A stretch of DNA of 64,000 nt, taken from contig DATMXP010000040.1 of NCBI GenBank assembly GCA_035561515.1, positions 1 to 64,000 on the forward strand. The letters run 5' to 3'. Of this stretch, positions 34,443 to 42,798 are shown piece by piece. Below the pieces are notes generated by a model. That model was given only the letters and a program-made list of their open reading frames with translations, did no database searches and had not been told where the DNA came from. Every line of letters starts with the position of its first letter. Position 1 is the first letter of the stretch. The DNA is from Terriglobales bacterium (lineage in GTDB: Bacteria; Acidobacteriota; Terriglobia; Terriglobales; Acidobacteriaceae). A program made the translations under genes and the position numbers.

Positions 34443-36275
34443 TTAGCGGATCGTTATTGTTGCCGAGGTTGATTTCTGCCACGAACCTGATTGCGCTACC
34501 ACATTGACCGTGTATGTTCCGGGCTGGCTGGGAGCGCTCGCAAGGGCCTCATCGGAAGCAAACTTCGCCGCACCGCCACAACCGGTCATTCCCATAGCAA
34601 AAAGAAGGATGGTCGCGAGCCCAAGCGCAACCAGCAACCTCTTTCCGCGTCGTCTATCGGACGCCATCACCATGCAGACGGCAAGGCCCGGCATCCAGAT
34701 GGCGAACGTACCGATGCTTTTGCCCGCCGTCGCGAGGTGATCCCCATTGGCCTTTATCGTCAGCTTCGTCGAGATGGTGCTCTTTCCCGGTACGATCTCA
34801 CTTGCCTCGAACGAGCAGTTCACGCCCGCAGGCAAATTGCCGCAATTCAGCTTGACCTTCGATCTGAAATCTCCTGAGGGTTTCATCACCACCGTCGTAC
34901 TCGCACTGCTTCCTCGCGACACTTCCATTGACGTCTGCGTCAGCGACATTGCCAGGTCGGCCGCACCCGAAGGCACGCCAGGCTCAGCGGGTGGTAAAAC
35001 TGCCGTCGCCGCCTTCGACGTGTATCCAATCGGCCCCGACATCTTGTTCAGCATCGATGGCTTCCCTACCGCTTTCACGTACACCGTGTACGCGCCACTC
35101 GCCATGTCGAATTTCCGCATGTCCACCGAGCGTGTGTCGCTGGAAAAAGCACCCAGCGACATCAGGTTCTTCCCGTCTTGTGAAATGAAGACCGTAAAGT
35201 GATGGATCGTCTTCTGGTCGCCGCTGATGTTCCACGAAAGCGTATCGCCGGATGCCGACCCGCTCACCGAAACACAATTGTCGATTCCCATCTCAATCGC
35301 GGTTCCTTCTTCGTAGTCGTTCCAGGTCACGATCTGCAACGTTTCCAGTTGTTGTCCCGCGTGAAAGTTTCGGTTCACTTCAGCGAATGTCTCCAGCCAG
35401 GTAGTACCGCACCGCTGATTGATGACTCGGTTCTGGCCCCAACCGGCAAGCCGGTCGTCGAAACCTTTCTTCACCGACCCGACGGCTCGCTTCGGGGAGT
35501 TCTTCGCTGTCTTATAGAAATTCGAAAGGTACGCCTGTCCCCAGTCGTTTGCGTTCCCGAAGGACCCCACCCAACTGAACGCGCCGTCCGCATAAGATTT
35601 TGCGAACATCACGGAATTCTGGAAGACGAACAGCGGGTTGCCGGGCACCTGATTGCGAACGGCATCCCAGTCGATCGGGAGGGCCTCCACGCCAAAGAAG
35701 AACACGACCGGCCTACCGTTGATGCGCATGTAATTCGACGATTGCTGGAACTTCTGGTTCGCGTAAATGAGGTCCGCGATCAGTTCGCCCGTTTTGTTGT
35801 CGGCTTTCAAAGCTCCCGCGTCTTCCATGATCGCGAACTTGAACCCGCGCTTCTGGGCCTCCTGGAAGATCGCGATCGTGCTCTGGTCTTCATGGGTACG
35901 GTTGCGCCCGTACCAGTCGACAATCACGCCCTGAATGCCCCGGCTCATCATGTCATCTACAGTCTTGGCTGCCTGGTTGGGGTTAGCCGTCGAATAACCT
36001 ACGTCTGCATGATTCGCTTTCCCAAACCACGGCATAAAGTGGGCGTAGATGGCTGTAGTGCTTCCCGGATAAAGAAGAGTGCGGATATCTACCTTGCTGA
36101 CGTTGCCTGCCGTCGCATTTCCGTTTGACTGCCCCTGGAATGAGTCTGCCGTACTTGTGTTGTTGCCAGTCTCCATGGCCATCGTCGTGGTTGGGATCAC
36201 CGCTCTTTGGGCAAATCCGAAAGCTGAACTAAAAAGGACAAAAGCTACTACGGTGAAGACTCCGGTCTTTCGCAC
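34443..36275 (-). CDS. Secreted GH71/GH99-like glycosidase with Ig-like module and membrane tail
   Basis: 610 residues from GTG 36275, with GGGAGA upstream. A signal peptide (VFTVVAFVLFSSAFGFA) precedes a glycosidase-like domain (about 65-330): IYAHFMPWFGKANHADVGY, GVIVDWYGRNR and IVTWNDYEEGTAIE, resembling families 71/99. A fibronectin/Ig-like region follows, then a hydrophobic segment around residues 528-575 (LLVALGLATILLFAMGMTGCGG) and a terminal TYTVNVVAQSGSWQKS beta unit. This tail layout is characteristic of acidobacterial secreted proteins. Substrate not determined. Confidence 0.75.
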   Translation of the reverse strand: MRKTGVFTVVAFVLFSSAFGFAQRAVIPTTTMAMETGNNTSTADSFQGQSNGNATAGNVSKVDIRTLLYPGSTTAIYAHFMPWFGKANHADVGYSTANPNQAAKTVDDMMSRGIQGVIVDWYGRNRTHEDQSTIAIFQEAQKRGFKFAIMEDAGALKADNKTGELIADLIYANQKFQQSSNYMRINGRPVVFFFGVEALPIDWDAVRNQVPGNPLFVFQNSVMFAKSYADGAFSWVGSFGNANDWGQAYLSNFYKTAKNSPKRAVGSVKKGFDDRLAGWGQNRVINQRCGTTWLETFAEVNRNFHAGQQLETLQIVTWNDYEEGTAIEMGIDNCVSVSGSASGDTLSWNISGDQKTIHHFTVFISQDGKNLMSLGAFSSDTRSVDMRKFDMASGAYTVYVKAVGKPSMLNKMSGPIGYTSKAATAVLPPAEPGVPSGAADLAMSLTQTSMEVSRGSSASTTVVMKPSGDFRSKVKLNCGNLPAGVNCSFEASEIVPGKSTISTKLTIKANGDHLATAGKSIGTFAIWMPGLAVCMVMASDRRRGKRLLVALGLATILLFAMGMTGCGGAAKFASDEALASAPSQPGTYTVNVVAQSGSWQKSTSATITIR

Positions 36276-36696
36276 GCGTATCTCCCGTTCCCGTGTTTCT
36301 GGGTTACGCTCGCGGTGCGGATTCGCCGTCGCCGGACAGACCACACTCACGAACACAAAACGTGCTCTGATTCTGGTCTGTCCAGGTATTACTTAGTACT
36401 GATTAAAGTCCGTAGCTGGGTTAGCAGATTCGCCTTAGGCTATTTCAGATTTTTCGGGATGAGCTGTGTAGTCGAGCTGCGGCAACCTTCTAATAACAAA
36501 GGAGATATTCTGGATTAATTGGAGAACCGAGCGAGATTAGCGCCGGAAGGCCAAGCACCTTGGTTCCGTCGAGTCTAAGTTGCTGAACAACGTTTTTGCC
36601 GGCTCGTGCGTCCAACCCAAGTACATCCGGGACTTGGTGTATCTAGCACGGTTTCAGGTTTCATAGACTCGGATTACACTAGGGGGGAAGCCTCCG
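36276..36696. other. Intergenic region without a recognised gene
   Basis: 421 bases between divergent genes. I see only short ORFs, and a ribosome binding site (GGGGGGA) before ATG 36697. A G/A-rich stretch around 36520-36640 could fold but matches no RNA family I recognise. Confidence 0.5.
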
Positions 36697-36981
36697 ATGC
36701 CTTCATCCAAACACGTCATGGCTACCGAAAAGAGTCCCGCTGAAAAGTCGCCCGCAGAAATAAACGCTCAGCTCAGAACCCTGGCCCATGACCTCAGCAA
36801 TTCCATCGAGACCATCATGCAAGCCACATACCTTCTTGCTCAGGCGGAGATGGATGACAATGGCAAGAAGTGGCTGGAACTTATCGACAAGGCTTCCCGT
36901 GACGCCGCCCGTATCAATCGCGACATCCGCGAGCACCTTCGTGCCCAGACTGCCCAGATGCAGGCCGGCGGAAGCACATAA
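36697..36981 (+). CDS. Free-standing HisKA-like (dimerisation/phosphoacceptor) protein
   Basis: 94 residues. After a short charged lead-in, LRTLAHDLSNSIETIMQATYLLAQ resembles the histidine kinase dimerisation helix with its phosphoacceptor His. A second helix (GKKWLELIDKASRDAARINRDIREHL) completes a two-helix hairpin. There is no ATPase domain. It could be a phosphotransfer or dimer-competing module; a role in signalling is inference. GGGGGGA precedes the start. Its stop abuts the stop of the convergent nucleotidyltransferase gene. Confidence 0.65.
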   Translation: MPSSKHVMATEKSPAEKSPAEINAQLRTLAHDLSNSIETIMQATYLLAQAEMDDNGKKWLELIDKASRDAARINRDIREHLRAQTAQMQAGGST

Positions 36982-37746
36982 TCACGCAACTCTTTTCGGT
37001 TCTATCGATTTCCTGATTCCTCTCAGGAAATCCTGCGCATGGTGATATCCCTGCAGTGTGCCCACATCCATGTAGGTTTCCCCAATGTGCATCGCTCGCA
37101 CCACGTTCCCCGCATCAATGAATGCATTCAGCAAGTGCCCGAGGTACTCGTCTTCTCTGTGCCGCGACTCCCACAGTAACTTCAGCGCATGAAACGCCTG
37201 CCCGGTCGTGGTCACTGCGCCCCAAATCCAGTGCGACTGTGGCACCGGCACTTTTACCTGCACTTCCTCCACGTACCCATGCTCATCGCTCACCACGGCA
37301 TCGAACTGTGAAGGATCCAGCACCGGAAAGCAGATCAGGTTCACATCCGCCATGCGATCTCGGTCCAGTGCCGCCCGATACGCATTCTCTGGAAACCATA
37401 TGGTGTCTGGCAGTCCCAGTAGCACGTGGTCGTGGCTCCGGGCAAACTGTTCAGCGCGGAACAGCGCGTCGCATAGACCCTGCGGCCTCTGCTGCACCAC
37501 GTAGAAGATCTCCGCCGCATACTCGCGCTCGGCGAAATACTTCATGATGTCGGTCTTCTCGCCCGAGATCACCATGCATATCTCGGTCGCACCCGCCGCA
37601 ATCATCCTTTCGACCAAGTATTCCGTCACCGCTTTCGGTCGCTCCACTCCGTCCACTACCCTGGCGCCTACCGGCAACAGTTCCTTCGAACAGCCGAGCG
37701 GCTGAATCCTCTGTCCCGCACCCGCGGCTGGAATAATCCCGATCAC
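36982..37746 (-). CDS. Sugar-1-phosphate nucleotidyltransferase
   Basis: 254 residues from GTG 37746, overlapping the upstream glycosyltransferase stop by four bases. The N-terminal activation loop IIPAAGAGQRIQPLGCSKELLPV is the classic NTP-transferase signature, with Lys in SKELLP. The rest has GLPDTIWFP (metal-binding Asp region), FPVLDPSQFDAVV and a C-terminal ETYMDVGTLQGYHHAQDF, as in glucose-1-phosphate thymidylyl/uridylyl transferases. It makes an activated nucleotide sugar; which one is not clear. It likely acts with the glycosyltransferase. Confidence 0.85.
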   Translation of the reverse strand: MIGIIPAAGAGQRIQPLGCSKELLPVGARVVDGVERPKAVTEYLVERMIAAGATEICMVISGEKTDIMKYFAEREYAAEIFYVVQQRPQGLCDALFRAEQFARSHDHVLLGLPDTIWFPENAYRAALDRDRMADVNLICFPVLDPSQFDAVVSDEHGYVEEVQVKVPVPQSHWIWGAVTTTGQAFHALKLLWESRHREDEYLGHLLNAFIDAGNVVRAMHIGETYMDVGTLQGYHHAQDFLRGIRKSIEPKRVA

Positions 37747-38837
37747 CTTCCCACCTCCGCCGAAACCCTTTTCCCTGCAAACGCCGCTTCCAGATAAGAA
37801 AGCAACTCGCGCGCTCGACGTTCACCCGTATGTTCCGCCAAGGTCCTCTCGCGTGCTCGCGCCGCCACCAGCGCCACCTCATCGTCTGAAAGCGCCAGCG
37901 CACTCATCACGTCGTCGGAATTCTTGGCGATGAAAATCTCCTCCCCCGGAGTAAAGAAGGTATCCAAGCCCTCGAACCAATCCGAAATAATCGGAGTTCC
38001 ACACGCGGCCGCCTCGAAGAACCGCCCCGACGGGCAATATCCGCTTACTGCCATGCTGTCCCGCGTGAGGTTCAGTGTGAACCGCGAACTTGAATACAGC
38101 GCCGGATGATCGCCCGGCCCCACATGCTCAAATCTGCGCAGGTTCGACGGCCACTGCCAGTGCGCCGGATACATTGACCCCGCCAGTACAAACACGTCCT
38201 CCGGACGCCTCCGTACCGGCTCGAGGAACAGGGTATCTAGTTTCGCCTGTCGGTCCGCCGCGTACGTTCCCATGTAGCTCATCAGGCATCGATACTGTTC
38301 CGGAACCTCCACCCGCCGGTGAACCTCCGGATCGACGCACCCATACAGCGGCAGCGCCTTCTTCGCATGCCACTTCGTACGCAACTCATGCAACGTCATT
38401 CCACCTGTGAAGGAAAGATAAAGATCAATCTCCGGGATTTGATCGGACCTGAGGTAGTCGCACATTCCCGCCGCGAGTGCTGCCACCGTAACTGGCGTAT
38501 CCAGGTCATAAAAGACCTTCAGCGGACCATCCGTCTCCAGTACCTCATCGCAAATCTGCTTCCCGTCCGGACAATAGCTCGCATTCACCACCACATCAGA
38601 CTCGCGTACATCCGCCAGCGCTCGCGTCCGGACCGACGCCCAGCCGGAATACAGCACTAGCTCACAGAACTCGGCCGATGCAAAATCTCTGCGCTTTGCG
38701 TAATACGGCACGTCTTTCTCGTAGAACACCACCTCGTGCCCGAGCCGCTTCAGCGCCCGCACGATCGCCCTGTACGGCGTCGCATGACCATTTCCCCATG
38801 ACGAAGAAATCGTCAGTCCAAATATTGTGATCTTCAA
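37743..38837 (-). CDS. CgeB-like family glycosyltransferase
   Basis: 364 residues from TTG 38837. Rossmann-like N-terminus MKITIFGLTISSSWGNGHATPYR, then a GT-B style C-terminal half with YLSFTGG, SFTLN-like SSRFTLNLTRDSMAVSGYCPSGRFFEAAACGTPIIS (read in two pieces around residues 255-290) and DWFEGLDTFF. That C-terminal block is the conserved nucleotide-sugar binding region of CgeB/Glyco_trans_1_2 proteins. It is coupled to the nucleotidyltransferase by a four-base overlap. Product unknown; a surface glycan is the simple inference. Confidence 0.85.
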   Translation of the reverse strand: MKITIFGLTISSSWGNGHATPYRAIVRALKRLGHEVVFYEKDVPYYAKRRDFASAEFCELVLYSGWASVRTRALADVRESDVVVNASYCPDGKQICDEVLETDGPLKVFYDLDTPVTVAALAAGMCDYLRSDQIPEIDLYLSFTGGMTLHELRTKWHAKKALPLYGCVDPEVHRRVEVPEQYRCLMSYMGTYAADRQAKLDTLFLEPVRRRPEDVFVLAGSMYPAHWQWPSNLRRFEHVGPGDHPALYSSSRFTLNLTRDSMAVSGYCPSGRFFEAAACGTPIISDWFEGLDTFFTPGEEIFIAKNSDDVMSALALSDDEVALVAARARERTLAEHTGERRARELLSYLEAAFAGKRVSAEVGR

Positions 38838-39236
38838 CAGAGTCCCCGCACCTGAATCCTACTTACCTTTCTGATGGCAAATGCCGAAACCCCGTTGCCG
38901 TGTAAGGAATCCAGAGTTGCTGGTTCGGAATGTTCCTTCCGATACAGGACCGAGACATTCCCGAGTCTCAGTTCTGTTTCGGAATACTCCAGGTAGGGGG
39001 GGTCAACCCTTTCTTTTTCACGTAAGTTGCTGATCTAACGGCAAATATAAAGATTGAGACTGTTGGTATGTTTTCAAATGTGGAGATGCGTGCGTCCTTA
39101 ACTTCTTTGTTTTCAGATATGGAATACCTGGGGGGTTACCAAAGGCCATCAAACTTATAAGGTGTGACCTTCGTCACAGCCGCAAACTGCGGCGTTAGCC
39201 GACTATAGACAGCCATAGAAGCGAGGTTCCCCCTAA
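38838..39236. other. AT-richer intergenic region with a CRP-type site
   Basis: 399 bases, lower in GC than the neighbours. No gene longer than a few dozen codons is visible. It contains the palindrome at 39163-39178 described separately, about 60 bases before the small ORF at 39237. Confidence 0.55.
39163..39178. promoter_or_regulatory. Perfect CRP-type palindrome
   Basis: TGTGAC-CTTC-GTCACA, i.e. TGTGA-N6-TCACA, the full CRP/FNR-family consensus with perfect dyad symmetry. It lies 59 bases before the start of the 58-residue ORF at 39237. The regulator is not in the window. Confidence 0.6.
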
Positions 39237-39413
39237 ATGGACGAGCGTACTTTCGAACTTTCCGAGCTCTATACGCGCATCCTTCAGCTCGAACACTTGC
39301 AGGACCTTCGCGGTCAACACGACTCTACGGCCGCAATTCAGGACCACATCGAAGTTCTCCGTAAACGGTTCCTGGAACTCAAAAGCGCGAGCATTCCCCG
39401 CACAAATGGGTAA
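39237..39413 (+). CDS. 58-residue small helical protein
   Basis: An ATG 39237 ORF ending at TAA 39411-39413, too short for most gene callers. The product is acidic to neutral and looks like an almost continuous amphipathic coil: heptad-like leucines in LSELYTRILQLEHLQDL and IEVLRKRFLELK. Third codon positions are fairly GC-rich. No clear ribosome binding site is visible, but the CRP-type palindrome lies upstream and a hairpin terminator follows (39426-39453). It could be a small regulator or an adaptor. Function unknown. Confidence 0.55.
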   Translation: MDERTFELSELYTRILQLEHLQDLRGQHDSTAAIQDHIEVLRKRFLELKSASIPRTNG

Positions 39414-39425
39414 CGGCAAAAAACA

Positions 39426-39453
39426 AAAGGTCGGCCCATTGCGACCGACCTTT
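39426..39453. terminator. Bidirectional terminator between the small ORF and osmC
   Basis: Perfect 9-bp inverted repeat AAAGGTCGG/CCGACCTTT with a ten-base loop. A-rich on one side and T-rich on the other, so it can serve both convergent genes. Confidence 0.75.
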
Positions 39454-39470
39454 ACAACCAGGAATCCTGA

Positions 39471-39893
39471 TTACTGCAGTTTGGCATCCAGCGTGATCTT
39501 GGCGTTAAGCACCCTCGAGACCGGGCATCCTGCCTTGGCTTCGTCGGCCGCTTTCTGGAACTGCTCTTGCGACGCACCGGGGATCTTCGCCGTCATCGTA
39601 AGATGAACGGCTGTAATCGCGAACCCCGCGTCCTGCTTCTCGAGCGACACGGCTGCTTCCGTCGCGATCCGCTCGGCCTTCAATCCCGCCTTCTCGAGCT
39701 GCGCCGAGAATGCCATGGAGAAGCATCCCGCATGCGCCGCGCCGATCAGTTCCTCGGGATTTGTCCCGATACCATTTTCAAATCGTGTGGCAAAAGAATA
39801 CTGCGTATCTTTAAGCACGCCGCTTGCGGTCGAAACAGTTCCCTTCCCGTCCCGCAAACCGCCTGTCCAGACGGCACTTCCTTTACGTTGCAT
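39471..39893 (-). CDS. OsmC-family peroxiredoxin-like protein
   Basis: 140 residues. The two conserved cysteines are in AAHAGCFSMAF and AGCPVSRVL, the pair that forms the thiol/disulfide active site reducing organic hydroperoxides. The chain starts with RKGSAVWTGGLRDGKGTVS, the usual OsmC entry. Cytoplasmic. No linked sensor or Ohr regulator is seen. It is monocistronic, closed by the shared hairpin terminator, and belongs with MnSOD to the window's oxidative-stress set. Confidence 0.9.
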   Translation of the reverse strand: MQRKGSAVWTGGLRDGKGTVSTASGVLKDTQYSFATRFENGIGTNPEELIGAAHAGCFSMAFSAQLEKAGLKAERIATEAAVSLEKQDAGFAITAVHLTMTAKIPGASQEQFQKAADEAKAGCPVSRVLNAKITLDAKLQ

Positions 39894-39979
39894 AGCTTCC
39901 TCGGTAGTCAGTCGTTCACCGGCACACGGCCGGAATTCCTAATCTACGCCGTCCACGCATCGCTGACAAACGCAGCAAC

Positions 39980-40390
39980 CTAGATCATCGGTGGCAAATC
40001 GCTTGACCAGCAATCCGCTACGATCTTCCACTCGCCATCCGGTTGCCGACGCCACACCGTCAGGTACTTGCCGCGATCGCGTCGGTCGTGCCCATCCACC
40101 GTCGGAATAGTCATGCTGTAAACACCAACGTCATATGCGAGATCGCCCGAGTGCTTCACGAACGTGACTAGATATTGAAGATCGCGGATGCTCCGCTTCT
40201 TCATCGGTCCCTTCAGATACTCGTGGATTTCGTAACGCCCGTGCAGCGTCGCATGGTGCGGCGGCTGATAAACCGCGTCGTCCGCGTAGTGGTCGACTAC
40301 CTTTTCAAGATTGCCGGCGTTCCAGTTTTCAGCCCAATGATCGCCCAGTTGCGTGATGAGAGATTCGACTTCATCGGTTACCGAAAGCAT
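39980..40390 (-). CDS. SnoaL/NTF2-like small protein
   Basis: 136 residues from ATG 40390, with AGGAGG seven bases upstream; longer in-frame starts at 40561 look artefactual. An NTF2-like fold is suggested by the helix-rich start (LGDHWAENWNAGNLEKVVDHYADDAVY) and then beta strands with FVKHSGDLAYDVGVYSM, KYLTVWRRQPDGEWKIVADCW. This fold appears in isomerases, nuclear transport factors and DUF4440-type proteins; no catalytic site can be assigned. It is divergent from the DUF1684 gene. Confidence 0.75.
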   Translation of the reverse strand: MLSVTDEVESLITQLGDHWAENWNAGNLEKVVDHYADDAVYQPPHHATLHGRYEIHEYLKGPMKKRSIRDLQYLVTFVKHSGDLAYDVGVYSMTIPTVDGHDRRDRGKYLTVWRRQPDGEWKIVADCWSSDLPPMI

Positions 40391-40505
40391 AAGAGCCTCC
40401 TTGAAGCCGGAAACATTGTATCCCCGTTCCAGATCGGTGCGTCTGATCAGCAATGGACTTTCCCGTGAATGTCCATTTAACCTGAGCTGCTGTTCAGGAG
40501 CCCGC

Positions 40506-41390
40506 ATGCGCTTAATACCTGCACTTCTATTACTTCTCGTGTCCGTTCCGGCCTTTGCCACCGAAGTAAACTCTGCCGCCTACAAGAAGGACTACGCCGA
40601 ATGGACCAGAGACTACTCCGAGCACCTGAAGAAGAACTGGCTTGTGGTGGTTGGATTGTCGTGGCTCCGAGAAGGCACGAACCGCGTCGGCGGCGACCCG
40701 AAAACCGACGTACCGCTGCCCGCCGGCAAAGTCCCGGCACAGGCCGCGAAGATCGACTTTCGTGCCGGTAAAGCAACGTTTACAGCACTTCCCGGAGCGA
40801 AGTTCACCAGCGACGGCAAACCGGTCACCACCATCGAAATGAAGCCCGACGTGAGTGGCAAGCCGACAATCATCGAGACTGCCGGTAGCGTGCGGTTCTA
40901 CCTGATCCAGCGGGGCCAGCGTTACGGCATCCGCGTGAAGGATTCCAAGAGCAAGCTGCTGGCGGATTTCAAAGGCGCGCAGTTCTATCCGGTGAGCCAG
41001 AAGTACGTTGTGGAAGCAAAGTTCGTCCCGTATGACAAGCCAAAGAAGGTGATGGTACCCACCGTCATCGGGCAGGACGCGGAAATGGACAGTCCGGGCT
41101 ACGTCGAGTTCACGCTGCTCGGACAAAGACAGCATCTTCAGGCGCTCGACGAAGGAGCGAAAGAACTGTTTTTTATTATCAAAGACCAGACGAGCGGAAA
41201 AGCCACCTACGGCGCGGGTCGATTCCTGTATTCCGAATTGCCGAAGAACGGCAAAGTTGAACTGGATTTCAATCGTGCACAAAATCCACCGTGCGCCTGG
41301 ACACCGTACGCGACCTGCCCTCTACCGCCAAAAGAGAACCGCATGAACGTCGCGGTCGAAGCCGGCGAGAAGTATTCAGGACATCATTGA
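40506..41390 (+). CDS. Exported DUF1684 protein
   Basis: 294 residues from ATG 40506, with AGGAG upstream. A signal peptide (LIPALLLLLVSVPAFA) is followed by the DUF1684 domain. It contains LSWLREGTNRVGGD near the start and the strongly conserved NPPCAWTPYATCPLPPKENR near the end, typical of the family. Function unknown; proteins of this family are found in secreted or periplasmic form in many soil bacteria. A perfect hairpin terminator follows. Confidence 0.88.
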   Translation: MRLIPALLLLLVSVPAFATEVNSAAYKKDYAEWTRDYSEHLKKNWLVVVGLSWLREGTNRVGGDPKTDVPLPAGKVPAQAAKIDFRAGKATFTALPGAKFTSDGKPVTTIEMKPDVSGKPTIIETAGSVRFYLIQRGQRYGIRVKDSKSKLLADFKGAQFYPVSQKYVVEAKFVPYDKPKKVMVPTVIGQDAEMDSPGYVEFTLLGQRQHLQALDEGAKELFFIIKDQTSGKATYGAGRFLYSELPKNGKVELDFNRAQNPPCAWTPYATCPLPPKENRMNVAVEAGEKYSGHH

Positions 41391-41410
41391 TCCCAAAATT
41401 AGGAACGAAG

Positions 41411-41434
41411 AAGGCGTGCTCTCAGGCACGCCTT
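41411..41434. terminator. Terminator between DUF1684 and the metallopeptidase-like gene
   Basis: Perfect 9-bp stem AAGGCGTGC/GCACGCCTT with a six-base loop, then TTT. Suitable for both convergent transcripts. Confidence 0.85.
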
Positions 41435-41451
41435 TTTGCTGAACGAACGAC

Positions 41452-42798
41452 TCAGCGATGTGCGGCAAGAACGTCGTCTACCGTGACTATGTCCACCATG
41501 CCAAAGCAGCCGTAGATTGCCGGCAGCACAACTTCGGGTTTGTACTTCCGGCGTAGCTCGGCAACCTTCACTGTGCCGGCGCGATATGCCGGCAAGTACA
41601 TGCGCCCAAGCAGCGGATGCTGTCCCCACGCTCCCGAGAGCTTGTCAGCACGCTCATCACTTACTAGGAATTCGCGGCGGAGGACCTTCGCGACCTCTTC
41701 ACGTTTCCGGCCCTCTCCCCAGGTCAGATAAGAAGATTGGTTCTTTGCGTCGTCTTGAAGCAGCGCAAGAAGCACGCCAACTTGAAGGTCTTCGTCGGGG
41801 AGTTGGTCGATCTCGGTGATGCCGTGCGCGATCAGGATCGCGTTATTCGCAATGCCTTCCGACAGCGTCGCGCAACGAGTGTTCATCGTAAGCACACTCG
41901 CTTCGAATCCGGCCTTTCCGCGCACGTAGAGGTTCTGTAGATAGGCAAACGTGGTCACGTGCCCGGGAACCACTTCGTGACTGACGAGCTGCTCGAATTC
42001 CGGATACGAGATCGTCAAGGATGCGTTGACCTCGTATGTCGCTTCGTACTTCGGCGTACGATCGGCGTTTCGCGCTCGGCCAACGTAGTTCATGGAGCCG
42101 GAGAACCAGGCGTCCTTAATTGGAAGAAATTCGATATTTGCGCGCGGAACCGCGTGCAGTTCCTTCGGCATAAACGGCAGCAGGTTCTTAACCGTGAGCT
42201 GGTCGAAGAGGGCAATGACTGCCGCTCCAAGCGGACGGACACTGGCCATTGGCGAATTGCGCTCGCGACGCCATGCATCTACCGCCTGCAGAAGTTCGTC
42301 AGGTGCCGAAGTCTTATGTCCGGCGCGTGCGAGCAGTTCCGCCACGCGCTCGCGTTTCGATTGCGGCTGTGAAGGCTCGGGTGGTCTTCCGGTGGAAGCG
42401 ATAACGCAACGCTCGTACGGAACCGCAGCGCCTCTTCTGAGGATTTCCTGTGCGAGATCCCACATTGCACTCAAGGATTCGGCAAGTCCAGCGAGATACT
42501 TTCCGCGCAGTCCTCCAATTTTTTCCGCTTCACCCTTCACGCCCGCGATCGCAGTGGGGATGTCCACGTCGCGCAGGTAAGCGTCAATGATGGCGGCATC
42601 CAGATTCTTCGCGGTTACGCCGCCGGTTTCGCGAACCTTCGCCGCGGAAGGCGTGGTGTAAGCGTTCGGCAAAGGTTCATCGGCAAACCATGAGTCGGCG
42701 ATGAAGCGTCCTGTGCCGGAAGGGCACATTACGTCGCCGCCCCAAAGCGTATCGATACCAAGAACTGCGTCTGCTACGAAACGTCCTGCTTGGTCCAT
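41452..42798 (-). CDS. DUF885-like putative zinc metallopeptidase
   Basis: 448 residues. The metal-binding motif HEVVPGH in LVSHEVVPGHVTTFAYL fits the HExxPGH pattern of the DUF885 gluzincin group, with a third ligand probably further on (NTRCATLSEGIANN region). No signal peptide is visible. Its start overlaps the end of the OPT transporter gene by 25 bases and has GGAG before it, indicating coupling. A transporter for peptides plus a cytoplasmic peptidase is a sensible pair. Confidence 0.75.
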   Translation of the reverse strand: MDQAGRFVADAVLGIDTLWGGDVMCPSGTGRFIADSWFADEPLPNAYTTPSAAKVRETGGVTAKNLDAAIIDAYLRDVDIPTAIAGVKGEAEKIGGLRGKYLAGLAESLSAMWDLAQEILRRGAAVPYERCVIASTGRPPEPSQPQSKRERVAELLARAGHKTSAPDELLQAVDAWRRERNSPMASVRPLGAAVIALFDQLTVKNLLPFMPKELHAVPRANIEFLPIKDAWFSGSMNYVGRARNADRTPKYEATYEVNASLTISYPEFEQLVSHEVVPGHVTTFAYLQNLYVRGKAGFEASVLTMNTRCATLSEGIANNAILIAHGITEIDQLPDEDLQVGVLLALLQDDAKNQSSYLTWGEGRKREEVAKVLRREFLVSDERADKLSGAWGQHPLLGRMYLPAYRAGTVKVAELRRKYKPEVVLPAIYGCFGMVDIVTVDDVLAAHR

